64,000 nucleotides of DNA. Source: Gelidibacter sp035515035 (GTDB lineage: Bacteria > Bacteroidota > Bacteroidia > Flavobacteriales > Flavobacteriaceae). The stretch spans positions 6,480-70,479 of the forward strand of contig NZ_DATJCA010000169.1 of assembly GCF_035515035.1 (NCBI RefSeq), read 5' to 3'. Position 1 is the stretch's first letter. Every line of letters begins with the position of its first letter. The notes under the pieces were generated by a model, which saw nothing but the letters and a program-made list of their open reading frames with translations, did not search any database and was not told where the DNA came from. Of this stretch, positions 22,911 to 31,699 are shown in pieces. Made by a program: the position numbers and the translations under genes.

Positions 22911-24182
22911 TTATAATTCCAAAGCTCTCTTAACATCATTATCCATTAAGAGTTCGATCGGGTTTTCTAGAGCTTCTTTGATTGCTACCAAGAAACCGAC
23001 ACTTTCTTTACCATCAATAATTCTATGGTCATATGACACCGCCAAAAACATGATGGGCCTAATTTCAACGTGCCCGTCAATAGCCACAGGACGTTCAACA
23101 ATATTATGCATTCCTAAAATTGCACTTTGCGGCGGATTGATGATTGGTGTAGACAACATACTACCAAAAACGCCTCCATTGGAAATAGTGAAGGTACCAC
23201 CGGTCATTTCATCTACAGTAAGTTGTCCATCACGCGCTCTGAGGGCCAATCGTTTTACTTCATTTTCCACCCCTCTAAAGGATAGGTTTTCAGCATTTCT
23301 AATCACTGGAACCATCAATCCCCTTGGACCCGAAACGGCAATACTGATATCACAAAAATCATAACTCACCATTTCCTGACCATCAATCATGGAGTTGACT
23401 GCAGGATATTCTTTCAAGGCCCTAACCGCTGCCAGAGTAAAGAAACTCATAAAGCCTAATCCAACACCGTGCTTGCTTTTGAAGGTTTCTTTGTATTCCT
23501 CTCGCAATTTGAAAATTGCGGTCATATCTACCTCATTAAAGGTGGTCAACATTGCAGTTTCGTTTTTGGAAGCTACCAAGCGTTCTGCAACCTTACGGCG
23601 CAACATAGACAATCTTGAACGAGATACCCCGCGTTTCCCTCCTGTTGGCGTTCCCATTGAAGGGGTAGCTTTTACAGCATCCTCCTTAGTGACACGGCCA
23701 TCTTTTCCTGTACCGCTAACCTCTGAAGCGGACATATTCTTCTCTGCCAATACTTTTTTGGCTGCAGGACTAGCTGCTCCAGTAGCATATGATGTTTGGT
23801 CAGGACTTGAAGCCTTCTTAGGTTCTTCTTCCTGTTTAGGGGTTTCTTTTTGCTCTTTGGAAAGTTCTTTCTCAACATTTTTGTCACCAGAGTCCTCATC
23901 ACCTTTACTCTCAGACTTAGAATCTGAACCACCTGCAGGTTTTTCGGCAGATGTATCAATCAAACATACCACTGCGCCCACGGCCACTGCATCTCCTTCT
24001 TCAGCCTTTAAGGTGATAATTCCACTGGCTTCTGCTGGAAGCTCCAATGTGGCTTTATCACTATCTACTTCAGCGATAGCTTGGTCTTTTTCTACATAAT
24101 CACCATCCGCAACTAACCATGCTGCAATTTCTACTTCTGTAATGGATTCTCCTGGTGAAGGAACTTTCATTTCTAAAATCAT
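22911..24182 (-). CDS. sucB: Dihydrolipoyllysine-residue succinyltransferase (2-oxoglutarate dehydrogenase E2)
   Basis: E2 transfers the succinyl group to CoA in the TCA-cycle 2-oxoglutarate dehydrogenase complex. The 423-residue protein has one lipoyl domain (residues 1-76) with the modified Lys in VDSDKATLELPA. A long Glu/Lys/Ser linker (80-130) follows. A peripheral-subunit-binding domain lies around 135-175 (SPAAKKVLAEKNMSASEVSGTG). The catalytic core ends with SYDHRIIDGKESVGFL, which carries the active-site His and Asp. It lies 29 bp downstream of sucA in one operon. The E3 subunit gene is not in the window. Confidence 0.96.
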   Translation of the reverse strand: MILEMKVPSPGESITEVEIAAWLVADGDYVEKDQAIAEVDSDKATLELPAEASGIITLKAEEGDAVAVGAVVCLIDTSAEKPAGGSDSKSESKGDEDSGDKNVEKELSKEQKETPKQEEEPKKASSPDQTSYATGAASPAAKKVLAEKNMSASEVSGTGKDGRVTKEDAVKATPSMGTPTGGKRGVSRSRLSMLRRKVAERLVASKNETAMLTTFNEVDMTAIFKLREEYKETFKSKHGVGLGFMSFFTLAAVRALKEYPAVNSMIDGQEMVSYDFCDISIAVSGPRGLMVPVIRNAENLSFRGVENEVKRLALRARDGQLTVDEMTGGTFTISNGGVFGSMLSTPIINPPQSAILGMHNIVERPVAIDGHVEIRPIMFLAVSYDHRIIDGKESVGFLVAIKEALENPIELLMDNDVKRALEL

Positions 24183-24211
24183 CGTATTCTATATTTTAGT
24201 ATTATTTCTAT

Positions 24212-27010
24212 TTATCGTTGGTTGTTCTTTGTTTTGTCAAACACATAGTCAATCACCTGCTGATGTCGACGTTTAGATCGTATTGCACTTCCTGCGGCTG
24301 GCGCGCCGTAAGCACGTCGCGACGCTATTCTAAACGACTTGGACTCTTCAAAATGCATCATCATAAAGCTGTAAGCTCCCATATTGCGAGGTTCTTCTTG
24401 TGCCCACACAATATCATCGGCATTTTTATATTTTTTCATGATCTCTCTCATCTGTTTTGCAGGCAAAGGAAATAATTGCTCTATTCTCACCAATGCAACA
24501 TCATCTCTATTTTGTTCCTCTCTGACTTCTAAAAGATCATAATAAAACTTCCCGGTCATAAAAACCAAAGTTTTCACTTTGTCTACCTCAGCTTTTGCGT
24601 CATCAATGACCATTTGAAAACTTCCATTTGCAAATTCATCTACCGAGGATACTACCAAAGGATGTCTCAACAAGCTTTTTGGTGTAAATATAATGAGGGG
24701 TTTTCTAAAGTTGGTCTTCATCTGTCTTCTCAACAAATGGTACATATTGGCAGGGGTCGTACAATCGGCTACAAACATATTGTCATTTGCGCAAAGTTGT
24801 AAAAAGCGTTCCATCCGTCCTGAAGAGTGTTCTGCACCTTGGCCTTCATAACCATGTGGCAATAACATAACCAATCCGTTTTGCACTTTCCACTTATCTT
24901 CTGCAGCAGAGATATACTGATCCACCATAATCTGTGCACCATTACCGAAATCACCAAACTGCGCTTCCCAAATGGTTAATGTATTAGGACTTGCCATGGC
25001 ATAACCATAATCAAAACCTACAACGCCATATTCAGAAAGCAGTGAATTGTAAATATAGAATTTTCCTTGTTCGTCACTTATATGGTTTAAAAGTATAATT
25101 TCTTCTTCACTATCTTCCACTTTTATAACGGCATGACGATGCGAAAACGTCCCACGCTCAATATCCTGCCCAGACATCCGTACATCATGACCTTCTTGCA
25201 AAAGAGTACCATAGGCCAAATGTTCTGCCATGGACCAATCCAACTTGTTTTCATCAAACATAGTTTTCCTGGATTGAACGAGCCGTTCTATTTTACGTAT
25301 GAATTTTTTATCTTTAGGTAAATTGGAAATGACTTCGGCAATCTTGGATAATTTTTCCTTTGGGAAAGTTGTATCCACATCTTGCATCATCATATTAGCA
25401 TCAGCATATTCATAACCTGTCCATTCATCTTGCATAAATGGAGTAATTACGGTTTTTTCCTGCTTTCGGGAATCCTCTAATTCTTCTTCCAAAGATGCTT
25501 TATAAACTTCTTCCAGGTTTTTGACATACTCCTGATCAACAATACCTTCCTTTATAAGAATTTTAGCATAAATCTCTCTCGGATTTTCATGCTTTGCAAT
25601 GGCTTTATATAATTTTGGTTGCGTAAAACGTGGTTCATCACCTTCATTATGTCCATATTTTCTATATCCCAAAAGATCAATAAATACGTCACGCTTAAAG
25701 GTCATTCTAAAATCTAAGGCAAACAGCATGGCATGCACCACAGCTTCAACATCATCCGCATTAACGTGTAATACCGGAGACAGGGTCACCTTCCCAACGT
25801 CAGTACAGTAAGTACTTGAACGCGCGTCAAGATAATTGGTAGTAAATCCAATTTGGTTATTGATCACGATATGGATGGTACCATTGGTCTTATAGCCATC
25901 CAAATTCACCATTTGTATCACTTCGTAAACCAAGCCTTGGCCGGCAATAGCAGCATCTCCATGAACAATAATAGGTAATACCTGCGACGGATCATCAACA
26001 TATTTATCATCTTGCTTAGCTCTTGCAATCCCTTCAACCACTGCTCCTACCGTCTCCAAATGAGAAGGATTTGGCGCAATGTTCAAGTTTATTTTTTTAC
26101 CACCTTTGGATTCTCTATCGCTAGTCCATCCTAAGTGATACTTAACATCGCCATCAAATATTTCCTGTTCGTAATCCTTTCCATCAAATTCGCTAAATAT
26201 GTCTTTAGCCGATTTTCCGAAAATGTTGATCAGGGTACTCAAACGGCCTCTATGTGCCATTCCCATCACAAATTCCTTCACGCCCATTTCGGCTGCGCTC
26301 TCAATCAGGGTGTCAAGGGCCGGAATCAAAGATTCACCACCTTCCAATGAAAAACGCTTTTGACCTACATACTTGGTATGCAAAAAGCTTTCAAAGGTTA
26401 CCGCCTCATTCAGTTTGCTAAGAATATGTTTTTTCTGGTCAGAAGAGAATTTAGGCTGGTTATCATTGATGTTCAATTTTTTCTGAATCCATTCAATTTC
26501 CTTAGGGTTTCTTATATACATATATTCCAAACCAATGGAAGAACAATAAATCTTTTCTAGGTGCTCTACAATACTTTCTAAAGTCTGTGGGCCAATCCCT
26601 AAAACCTCTCCTGCGGAAAAAACAGTCTTGAGGTCTTCTTTTAAAAGTCCAAAATTTTCAAGCGCCAAAGTAGGCTCATATTTTCTTCGCTCCCTTACCG
26701 GATTGGTTTTGGTAAACAAATGGCCTCGGTTTCTATACCCGTCAATCAGTCTGATGACGTTGAATTCCTTGTGCAGATGATCAGGAATTTCTGGCGAAAT
26801 ACAGTCAACATCATCAACGTTGGCAACATTGCCAACATTGCCAACATTGCCAACATTGGCAACTTCACTGTTTTCGGAACCAAAGTCAAAGCCTTGAAAA
26901 AAGGCCCTCCAGCTCGGTTCAACGGAATCTGGGTATTGTAAATATTGATCGTATAATTCAGCGAAAAAAGCTGAGTGAGCGGCATTTAAAAAGGAATATT
27001 TATCCATCAT
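24212..27010 (-). CDS. sucA: 2-oxoglutarate dehydrogenase E1 component
   Basis: The thiamine-diphosphate-dependent E1 decarboxylates 2-oxoglutarate. The 932-residue protein shows an N-terminal E2-docking segment (FLNAAHSAFFAELYDQYLQYP), the phosphate/substrate region (MGMAHRGRLSTLINIF), and the ThDP-binding stretch VHGDAAIAGQGLVYEV to INNQIGFTTN. The C-terminal transketolase-like half contains LPHGYEGQGAEHSSGRMERFLQL. An odd stretch of five V-[A/G]-N units lies at residues about 50-64, encoded by a 9-bp tandem repeat, in the linker after the docking segment. The start is one of two adjacent ATGs (27010 or 27007). sucB follows 29 bp later. Confidence 0.97.
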   Translation of the reverse strand: MMDKYSFLNAAHSAFFAELYDQYLQYPDSVEPSWRAFFQGFDFGSENSEVANVGNVGNVGNVANVDDVDCISPEIPDHLHKEFNVIRLIDGYRNRGHLFTKTNPVRERRKYEPTLALENFGLLKEDLKTVFSAGEVLGIGPQTLESIVEHLEKIYCSSIGLEYMYIRNPKEIEWIQKKLNINDNQPKFSSDQKKHILSKLNEAVTFESFLHTKYVGQKRFSLEGGESLIPALDTLIESAAEMGVKEFVMGMAHRGRLSTLINIFGKSAKDIFSEFDGKDYEQEIFDGDVKYHLGWTSDRESKGGKKINLNIAPNPSHLETVGAVVEGIARAKQDDKYVDDPSQVLPIIVHGDAAIAGQGLVYEVIQMVNLDGYKTNGTIHIVINNQIGFTTNYLDARSSTYCTDVGKVTLSPVLHVNADDVEAVVHAMLFALDFRMTFKRDVFIDLLGYRKYGHNEGDEPRFTQPKLYKAIAKHENPREIYAKILIKEGIVDQEYVKNLEEVYKASLEEELEDSRKQEKTVITPFMQDEWTGYEYADANMMMQDVDTTFPKEKLSKIAEVISNLPKDKKFIRKIERLVQSRKTMFDENKLDWSMAEHLAYGTLLQEGHDVRMSGQDIERGTFSHRHAVIKVEDSEEEIILLNHISDEQGKFYIYNSLLSEYGVVGFDYGYAMASPNTLTIWEAQFGDFGNGAQIMVDQYISAAEDKWKVQNGLVMLLPHGYEGQGAEHSSGRMERFLQLCANDNMFVADCTTPANMYHLLRRQMKTNFRKPLIIFTPKSLLRHPLVVSSVDEFANGSFQMVIDDAKAEVDKVKTLVFMTGKFYYDLLEVREEQNRDDVALVRIEQLFPLPAKQMREIMKKYKNADDIVWAQEEPRNMGAYSFMMMHFEESKSFRIASRRAYGAPAAGSAIRSKRRHQQVIDYVFDKTKNNQR
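26819..26863. repeat. 9-bp tandem repeat inside sucA
   Basis: Five 9-bp units (GTTGGCAAC, ATTGCCAAC three times, ATTGGCAAC on the plus strand) encode five Val-Ala/Gly-Asn triplets on the minus strand. The period is a multiple of three, so a change in copy number keeps the reading frame. Confidence 0.9.
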
Positions 27011-27044
27011 TTTGTAAAACGTTCAGATGTTTTCAAATTTTATT

Positions 27045-27052
27045 CAAAAATA
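27045..27052 (-). promoter_or_regulatory. -7 promoter box of sucA-sucB
   Basis: TATTTTTG on the minus strand matches TAnnTTTG, 34 bases before the sucA ATG at 27010. Confidence 0.5.
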
Positions 27053-27129
27053 CAACTTTTAGTAAAATAAGAATTGCTTTTAGTATATTTATATGATATA
27101 ACTGTATCAATAAACAAAATACCAAATTT

Positions 27130-27663
27130 ATGCGATTCTCACTAAAAAAAACCCTGTTTTCTTGCCTAATTATGATATCATTAACCTTAAGCGGCTTGGC
27201 GCAAATAAATGCTAGGCAATCTTCCCCAGATTTCTGGAGTCATGTTCGCTTTGGTGGAGGGATCGGGTTGAGTTTTGGCGACGGTTTTTTCAGTGGAACA
27301 TTGGCACCTAGTGCTATTTACGAATTTAACGAACAATTTGCCTTAGGTGTTGGGTTAAATGGCACTTACAACAAGCGGAAAGATTTTTATAGCTCGACGG
27401 TTTTTGGAGGAAGTCTGATAGGATTGTTCAATCCCATCCAAGAAATTCAGCTCTCGGCCGAGTTTGAGGAGCTCAACGTTAACCGGAAATGGGACGATAG
27501 GTACAACATTGAAAACGAGAACTATTGGTATCCCGGTTTATTTTTAGGTGCCGCCTTTAGAACAAGTAATGTTGCGGTTGGAATGAGATATGACGTGTTA
27601 TATGATAAAGAGAAAAGTATCTACGCCAATGCTTGGGCTCCTTTTGTTAGGGTTTATTTTTAA
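27130..27663 (+). CDS. Small outer-membrane beta-barrel-like protein
   Basis: The 177-residue protein has a signal peptide (residues 1-24, LTLSGLAQ). The mature part is rich in Gly and aromatics in alternating strands: FGGGIGLSFGDGFFSGTLAPSAIYEF, FALGVGLNGTYN, FLGAAFRTSNVAVGMRYDVLY. It ends AWAPFVRVYF, with the terminal Phe of outer-membrane barrels. The size suggests an eight-stranded barrel. Function is unknown. It is divergent from sucA; I recall homologues labelled alpha-ketoglutarate decarboxylase, a name that would fit only the neighbour and not this sequence. Confidence 0.65.
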   Translation: MRFSLKKTLFSCLIMISLTLSGLAQINARQSSPDFWSHVRFGGGIGLSFGDGFFSGTLAPSAIYEFNEQFALGVGLNGTYNKRKDFYSSTVFGGSLIGLFNPIQEIQLSAEFEELNVNRKWDDRYNIENENYWYPGLFLGAAFRTSNVAVGMRYDVLYDKEKSIYANAWAPFVRVYF

Positions 27664-27740
27664 ATAAAACGCCCAAATCATTCTGAGAGAATAGAACTGT
27701 GTCCCTATATAATGAAGTAGACTTTTACTTCGAAAGTGAT

Positions 27741-28094
27741 TTAAGAGGTGAACTTATTCCTATAATACACTTTTTGCCATTCGCGTTTGAGGATCAAAAA
27801 CATGACATTTTCTGCCAACTCAATGGTATCATTACCATCCAACTGTTTTATTTTTTCTTCGGAAACATCTACGATATATAACAGGTTAAGATAATCCATG
27901 AATTTGTGCTGAATGAGACGATACACTTCTTCGTGCAAAAGCAACTTCAAACTTGTAGGCAAAACTTCAGAATCAAATTCCAGATCTACATTTGCCAATG
28001 CCAAATCTTTATTGAGTTGCTCCACAAGTTTACTATAAAGCTCCCATTTATTGGCTTCATTAACCAATTCATCAAACGTTTTTAATTTTTCCAT
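27741..28094 (-). CDS. Conserved hypothetical protein, helical, downstream of the polyprenyl synthase
   Basis: I do not recognise the family. The 117-residue soluble protein is acidic and predicted mostly helical (FDELVNEANKWELYSKLVEQLNKDLALAN at the N-terminus), with no signal peptide, membrane segment or Cys cluster. It begins six bases after the stop of the polyprenyl diphosphate synthase gene on the same strand, so the two are co-transcribed. The order appears to be shared among flavobacteria. No function is proposed. Confidence 0.75.
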   Translation of the reverse strand: MEKLKTFDELVNEANKWELYSKLVEQLNKDLALANVDLEFDSEVLPTSLKLLLHEEVYRLIQHKFMDYLNLLYIVDVSEEKIKQLDGNDTIELAENVMFLILKREWQKVYYRNKFTS

Positions 28095-28100
28095 TGAACC

Positions 28101-29075
28101 TTAAACTCCTCTGTTCATTAAATCATTGCCAAATGCCCTTAAAGCTTCCTTTTTGTTTTCTGGAATAGAAAGTTCGTGCAGCACTGCGAATGCCTTTTTT
28201 GTATAATTTTCAATTTCTTTACGGGTAGCATCTGCCGAGCCACTCGATTGGAAAATTTGCTTTACAGTTTCAATTTTTTCTGCGGGATCAGTCGGATTGA
28301 TGCCAAACAAATGTTGCAACTGTAACTTATCTTCTTCATTGGAAAACTCAACAGCTTTTATGTATAAATAAGTTTTTTTGTTTTCTATAATATCACCCCC
28401 AACTTGCTTCCCAAAGTTCTCCGGATCCCCAAACGCATCCAAATAATCATCCTGAAGTTGGAATGCTATACCCAATAAACGTCCAAATTCATAAATATAC
28501 TCTTGATCCTCTTTTGATGCGGAAGCCACTATGGCGCCCATTTTCATGGCCGCACCCACCAATACCGCCGTTTTGAATTCTATCATTTTGAGATATTCCT
28601 CTACCAAAACATCATCTCTATCTTCAAAATCCATATCATATTGTTGTCCTTCACAAACCTCCAAAGCAGTTTTACTGAACAATTTTGCCAAATCCTGAAA
28701 GGTTGTGGCATCATAACGCTCAAAAAGCTGATAGGCTAAGATGAGCATGGCATCTCCTGATAAAATTCCTGTATTGACATCCCATTTTTCATGAACTGTT
28801 GGTTGGCCGCGACGCAACGGAGCAGCATCCATAATATCATCATGGATCAAAGAAAAATTATGGAAAATCTCGATACTTAAAGCGGCATCAAGCGCATGTC
28901 TATAATCATCATCAAAAGCTTCGGCAGTCATCAATGTTAAAATTGGCCGCAGGCGCTTACCGCCCAACTCTAAGATATAAAGTATAGGATCATATAAAGA
29001 AGCTGGTTCTTTTGATCGGATATTTTCTTCTAAATAGGCAACAAAAGCAGTGTGGTAGAAAGAAATTTTTTGCAT
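28101..29075 (-). CDS. Polyprenyl diphosphate synthase (trans-isoprenyl, class 1)
   Basis: The enzyme condenses isopentenyl diphosphate units onto an allylic primer to make the isoprenoid chain used, for example, for menaquinone. From the ATG at 29075 (MQKISFYHTAFVAYLEENIR) it is 324 residues; the longer ORF to 29111 adds 12 unlikely residues. Substrate motifs are clear: GGKRLRPILTL, first aspartate-rich motif IHDDIMD, and second motif QLQDDYLDAFGD. Product chain length (C15 to C40) cannot be told by eye. It is followed closely by a 117-residue hypothetical gene. Confidence 0.92.
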   Translation of the reverse strand: MQKISFYHTAFVAYLEENIRSKEPASLYDPILYILELGGKRLRPILTLMTAEAFDDDYRHALDAALSIEIFHNFSLIHDDIMDAAPLRRGQPTVHEKWDVNTGILSGDAMLILAYQLFERYDATTFQDLAKLFSKTALEVCEGQQYDMDFEDRDDVLVEEYLKMIEFKTAVLVGAAMKMGAIVASASKEDQEYIYEFGRLLGIAFQLQDDYLDAFGDPENFGKQVGGDIIENKKTYLYIKAVEFSNEEDKLQLQHLFGINPTDPAEKIETVKQIFQSSGSADATRKEIENYTKKAFAVLHELSIPENKKEALRAFGNDLMNRGV

Positions 29076-29156
29076 AGGACAAAAATAAGGGAAATACCAT
29101 GAGTAAAGCAAAACTAAAATCCGTTTTTACAACTTTACTAAACTTTGGAAACTATT

Positions 29157-29187
29157 TTTGTTTTTAAAGTTTCCTGTTGTACTTTTG
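29157..29187 (+). promoter_or_regulatory. Promoter of the TetR-efflux operon
   Basis: TTTG (29157-29160), 19-nt spacer, TACTTTTG (29180-29187), ten bases before the ATG at 29197. This fixes the tetR start: a longer ORF would begin within the -33 element. Confidence 0.75.
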
Positions 29188-29196
29188 CATCCGATT

Positions 29197-29799
29197 ATGC
29201 GAGAAAAAATTATAAATAAAGCTACAGAATTGTTTTTGACACTCGGTTTTAAAAGTGTCACTATGGACGATATTGCCAATGAATTGGGCATATCTAAGAA
29301 AACCATATATGTTCATTTTGAAAATAAGACCAAATTAGTGGAATCCTCCACATTGGAAATGTTTGAAATTATTGCCCATGGTATTGATTGCATTTGTGAA
29401 TTAAAAAAAGATCCAATTGAAGAAGTTTACGACATAAAACAGTTGGTAATGGAGCATTTAAAAAATGAAAAATCATCACCTTACCATCAATTACAAAAAT
29501 ATTATCCTAAAATATTCAATTCCTTAAGGTCAAAACAATACCGTTTGATGGAAGATTGTGTTGCGAATAATTTAAAACGTGGCATTTCTCTAGGACTTTA
29601 TCGGAGCAACCTGGAAATTGAATTTATTTCAAAAATGTATTTCACCTCTATTATGGCATTAAAAGACAAGCAACTGTTTCCCTTGAAAAATTATTCCATG
29701 GCCTCCTTAATGAATCTTTACCTAGAATATCACGTTAGGGGCATTTGCACACCAAAAGGTCTAGAAGCACTCTCCAAAACCATCAACAATCAAATATAG
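29197..29799 (+). CDS. TetR family transcriptional regulator
   Basis: This 200-residue regulator starts at MREKIINKATELFLTLGFKS. The HTH lies at residues about 24-45 (TMDDIANELGISKKTIYVHFENK), the typical TetR DNA-binding helix pair. The C-terminal part is a helical ligand and dimer domain. It is the first gene of the tolC-adaptor-RND cluster, four bases upstream of tolC. It most likely represses its own operon in the absence of a pump substrate. The ligand is unknown. Confidence 0.92.
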   Translation: MREKIINKATELFLTLGFKSVTMDDIANELGISKKTIYVHFENKTKLVESSTLEMFEIIAHGIDCICELKKDPIEEVYDIKQLVMEHLKNEKSSPYHQLQKYYPKIFNSLRSKQYRLMEDCVANNLKRGISLGLYRSNLEIEFISKMYFTSIMALKDKQLFPLKNYSMASLMNLYLEYHVRGICTPKGLEALSKTINNQI

Positions 29800-29803
29800 T
29801 CCC

Positions 29804-31144
29804 ATGACAAACAAGTTTTATATACTCTTAATTCTGGTCCCTTTCCTAGCATTCTCACAGGAGGCATCAAAAACCTTCAGCTTACAGGAAGCTATTGATT
29901 TTGCACTTGTCAATAACAGAAGGGCCATCAACTCACATCGCGACATTGAAGCTGCAAAGGCACAAAAATGGGAAACAACGGCCAGTGGTTTGCCTCAATT
30001 AAATGCCTCAGTTGATTATCAAAACTTTTTAAAACAGCAGGTTCAAGTCATTCCGGCAGAGTTTTTTGGTGGTAATCCAGGAGAATTCGCCGAGGTCATT
30101 TTTGGGACCAAACAAAACATCAACGCCACCGCAACTTTAAGTCAACAAATTTTTGATGGCTCTTACCTTGTAGGCTTACAATCTGCAAAAGTCTTTTTGG
30201 AGATTTCACAGAACGCCAATACCAAAACGGAATTGGAAGTGAGGAAGGCGGTTATCAATGCCTACGGAAATGTATTGTTGGCTGAAGAAACCGTTCAAAT
30301 TTTAGAACGCAATTTAAAAGTGCTTCAAAAGAACCTCAACGAAACCACAAAAATATTTGAAAACGGATTGGCTGAAGAAGAAAGTGTAGAACAGCTACAA
30401 ATTACCCTTACCGGTATTGAAAGTAATTTAAAAAACGCAAGCCGAATGAAAACTTTGGCTTACCAAATGCTTAACATGACCCTTGGTTTGGAAATAAATT
30501 GGCCGACAGTTTTAACTGATGATTTGGAACGTTTAACCCAAGAACACATTTCTCTAGCCCTATTAGATGCCGAAGTTAATGTTGAAAACACTATTGATTA
30601 TCAAATTGCAGAGAACGATAAAGTTTCCAAGGAGCTTTTGGTTAAATTAGAAAAAAGCAAGGCTTTGCCAACCCTCACCAGTTTCATCAATGGCGGCTAT
30701 TCAGCATTTACTGATGATTTCACCTTTATGGACAAGGATCAGAAGTGGTTTGGATCCTCGTTATTTGGTGTCAGTCTTAACATTCCTATTTTCAGTTCCG
30801 GGATGCGAAGTGCCGCAACACAACGCGCACAGATAAACTTGGAAAAAGCAAAAACCGACCTTATTGAAAAAGAACAAAACATTCAATTTGAGATTGCGGC
30901 AGCAAAAAGTGATTACCTCTTTGCCATAGAAGACTATGAAAATAAAAAACAGAATTTAAAACTTGCAGAGCGTATTGAAGCGAAAAATGAAACCAAATTT
31001 TTTGAAGGTATTTCGTCAAGTTTTGATTTGCGCCAAGCACAAACGCAGTTATACTCCGCACAACAACAATATTTACAGGCCATGTTAGATGTGATCAATG
31101 CCAAAGCTGAGTTGGAGACTGCGTTGAATGTGATAACGTATTAA
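29804..31144 (+). CDS. TolC family outer-membrane efflux protein
   Basis: This 446-residue protein forms the outer-membrane channel of a tripartite pump. It has a signal peptide (FYILLILVPFLAFSQ) and two outer-membrane-efflux repeats of long helices (from FSLQEAIDFALVNNRRAINS, and the second half ending SSSFDLRQAQTQLYSAQQQYLQAMLDVINAKAELE). The length is normal for TolC. It starts four bases after tetR. The adaptor and pump genes follow after a 555-bp interval holding a decayed gene, so the operon has probably been interrupted by an insertion. Confidence 0.93.
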   Translation: MTNKFYILLILVPFLAFSQEASKTFSLQEAIDFALVNNRRAINSHRDIEAAKAQKWETTASGLPQLNASVDYQNFLKQQVQVIPAEFFGGNPGEFAEVIFGTKQNINATATLSQQIFDGSYLVGLQSAKVFLEISQNANTKTELEVRKAVINAYGNVLLAEETVQILERNLKVLQKNLNETTKIFENGLAEEESVEQLQITLTGIESNLKNASRMKTLAYQMLNMTLGLEINWPTVLTDDLERLTQEHISLALLDAEVNVENTIDYQIAENDKVSKELLVKLEKSKALPTLTSFINGGYSAFTDDFTFMDKDQKWFGSSLFGVSLNIPIFSSGMRSAATQRAQINLEKAKTDLIEKEQNIQFEIAAAKSDYLFAIEDYENKKQNLKLAERIEAKNETKFFEGISSSFDLRQAQTQLYSAQQQYLQAMLDVINAKAELETALNVITY

Positions 31145-31231
31145 CCGCAAAGAACACAAGGAGAATCGCAAAGGTCGCGATGATAATTCATCTTGCGATC
31201 CTTGCGAATTAACCTTTGCGAACCTAGCGTT
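31145..31231. repeat. CGCAAAG-type repeat string with imperfect hairpin
   Basis: Directly after the tolC stop lie CCGCAAAG, ATCGCAAAGG (31166-31174), TTGCGAATT and ACCTTTGCG (31212-31220). CGCAAAGGT and ACCTTTGCG are exact inverted copies 36 bases apart, and the interior pairs imperfectly. Such strings recur in Bacteroidota spacers and here sit upstream of a GxxExxY pseudogene. Confidence 0.6.
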
Positions 31232-31286
31232 TAAAAAAATGCAAATAAACAATACTAAATATGAAGTTCAAATTTGATAACAAATC

Positions 31287-31664
31287 ATGACAGAAAATGA
31301 GATTTCAAAATCATCTTTAATTGCGCCCTAAAAGTACACAAAGCATTAGGCCCTTGGACTTCTCGAGAGTTCTTATGAAGCATGTCTTTTTTATGAGCTG
31401 AAAAAAACAGGAATCTTAGTTGAAAAACAGAAAGCTTTACCTTTAATATATGAAGAAGTAAAACTAGATATCGGATATAGAGTCTATTTGATTATTGAAA
31501 ATAAAGTCATTATTGAAATCAAATCTGTTGAAGCTTTAAATGATGTCCATATTGCCCAAATACTAACCTATCTAAAATTATCAGATTGCAAATTAGGTAT
31601 GCTTATCAACTTTAATGTTACTCTAATCAAAAACGGAATAAAACGCATCGCAAATAACTTATAA
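31287..31664 (+). pseudogene. GxxExxY family protein, decayed (two frameshifts)
   Basis: In three pieces the sequence reads as a complete GxxExxY protein (PDDEXK-like nuclease fold): MTENEISK, then IIFNCALKVHKALGP, then LLESSYEACLFYELKKTGIL to IANNL before TAA at 31662. A base is missing in the A-run near 31310 and an extra base sits near 31355, so the ATG frame stops at 31329. The GxxExxY signature is recovered as GLLESSY after repair. The usual catalytic Asp of the YRxD motif is Tyr (GYRVYLII), so even the repaired protein may be inactive. It lies between tolC and the adaptor gene. Confidence 0.8.
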
Positions 31665-31699
31665 CAATAAATACCTCAGTACAATAAAACCATTCAAAC

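Noticed and set aside
23389..24099. 236-codon ORF opposite sucB
   Set aside because: Antisense shadow of a strongly conserved gene; Ser/Pro/Val-rich composition typical of the reverse strand of a Lys/Glu-rich linker.
27130..27663. Naming the barrel-like protein alpha-ketoglutarate decarboxylase
   Set aside because: The sequence has a signal peptide and beta-strand pattern and no thiamine-diphosphate motifs; the name would come only from its neighbour sucA.
31287..31664. Programmed frameshifting in the GxxExxY gene
   Set aside because: There is no slippery heptamer with downstream pseudoknot, two opposite shifts would be needed, and the catalytic Asp is replaced; simple decay is more likely.
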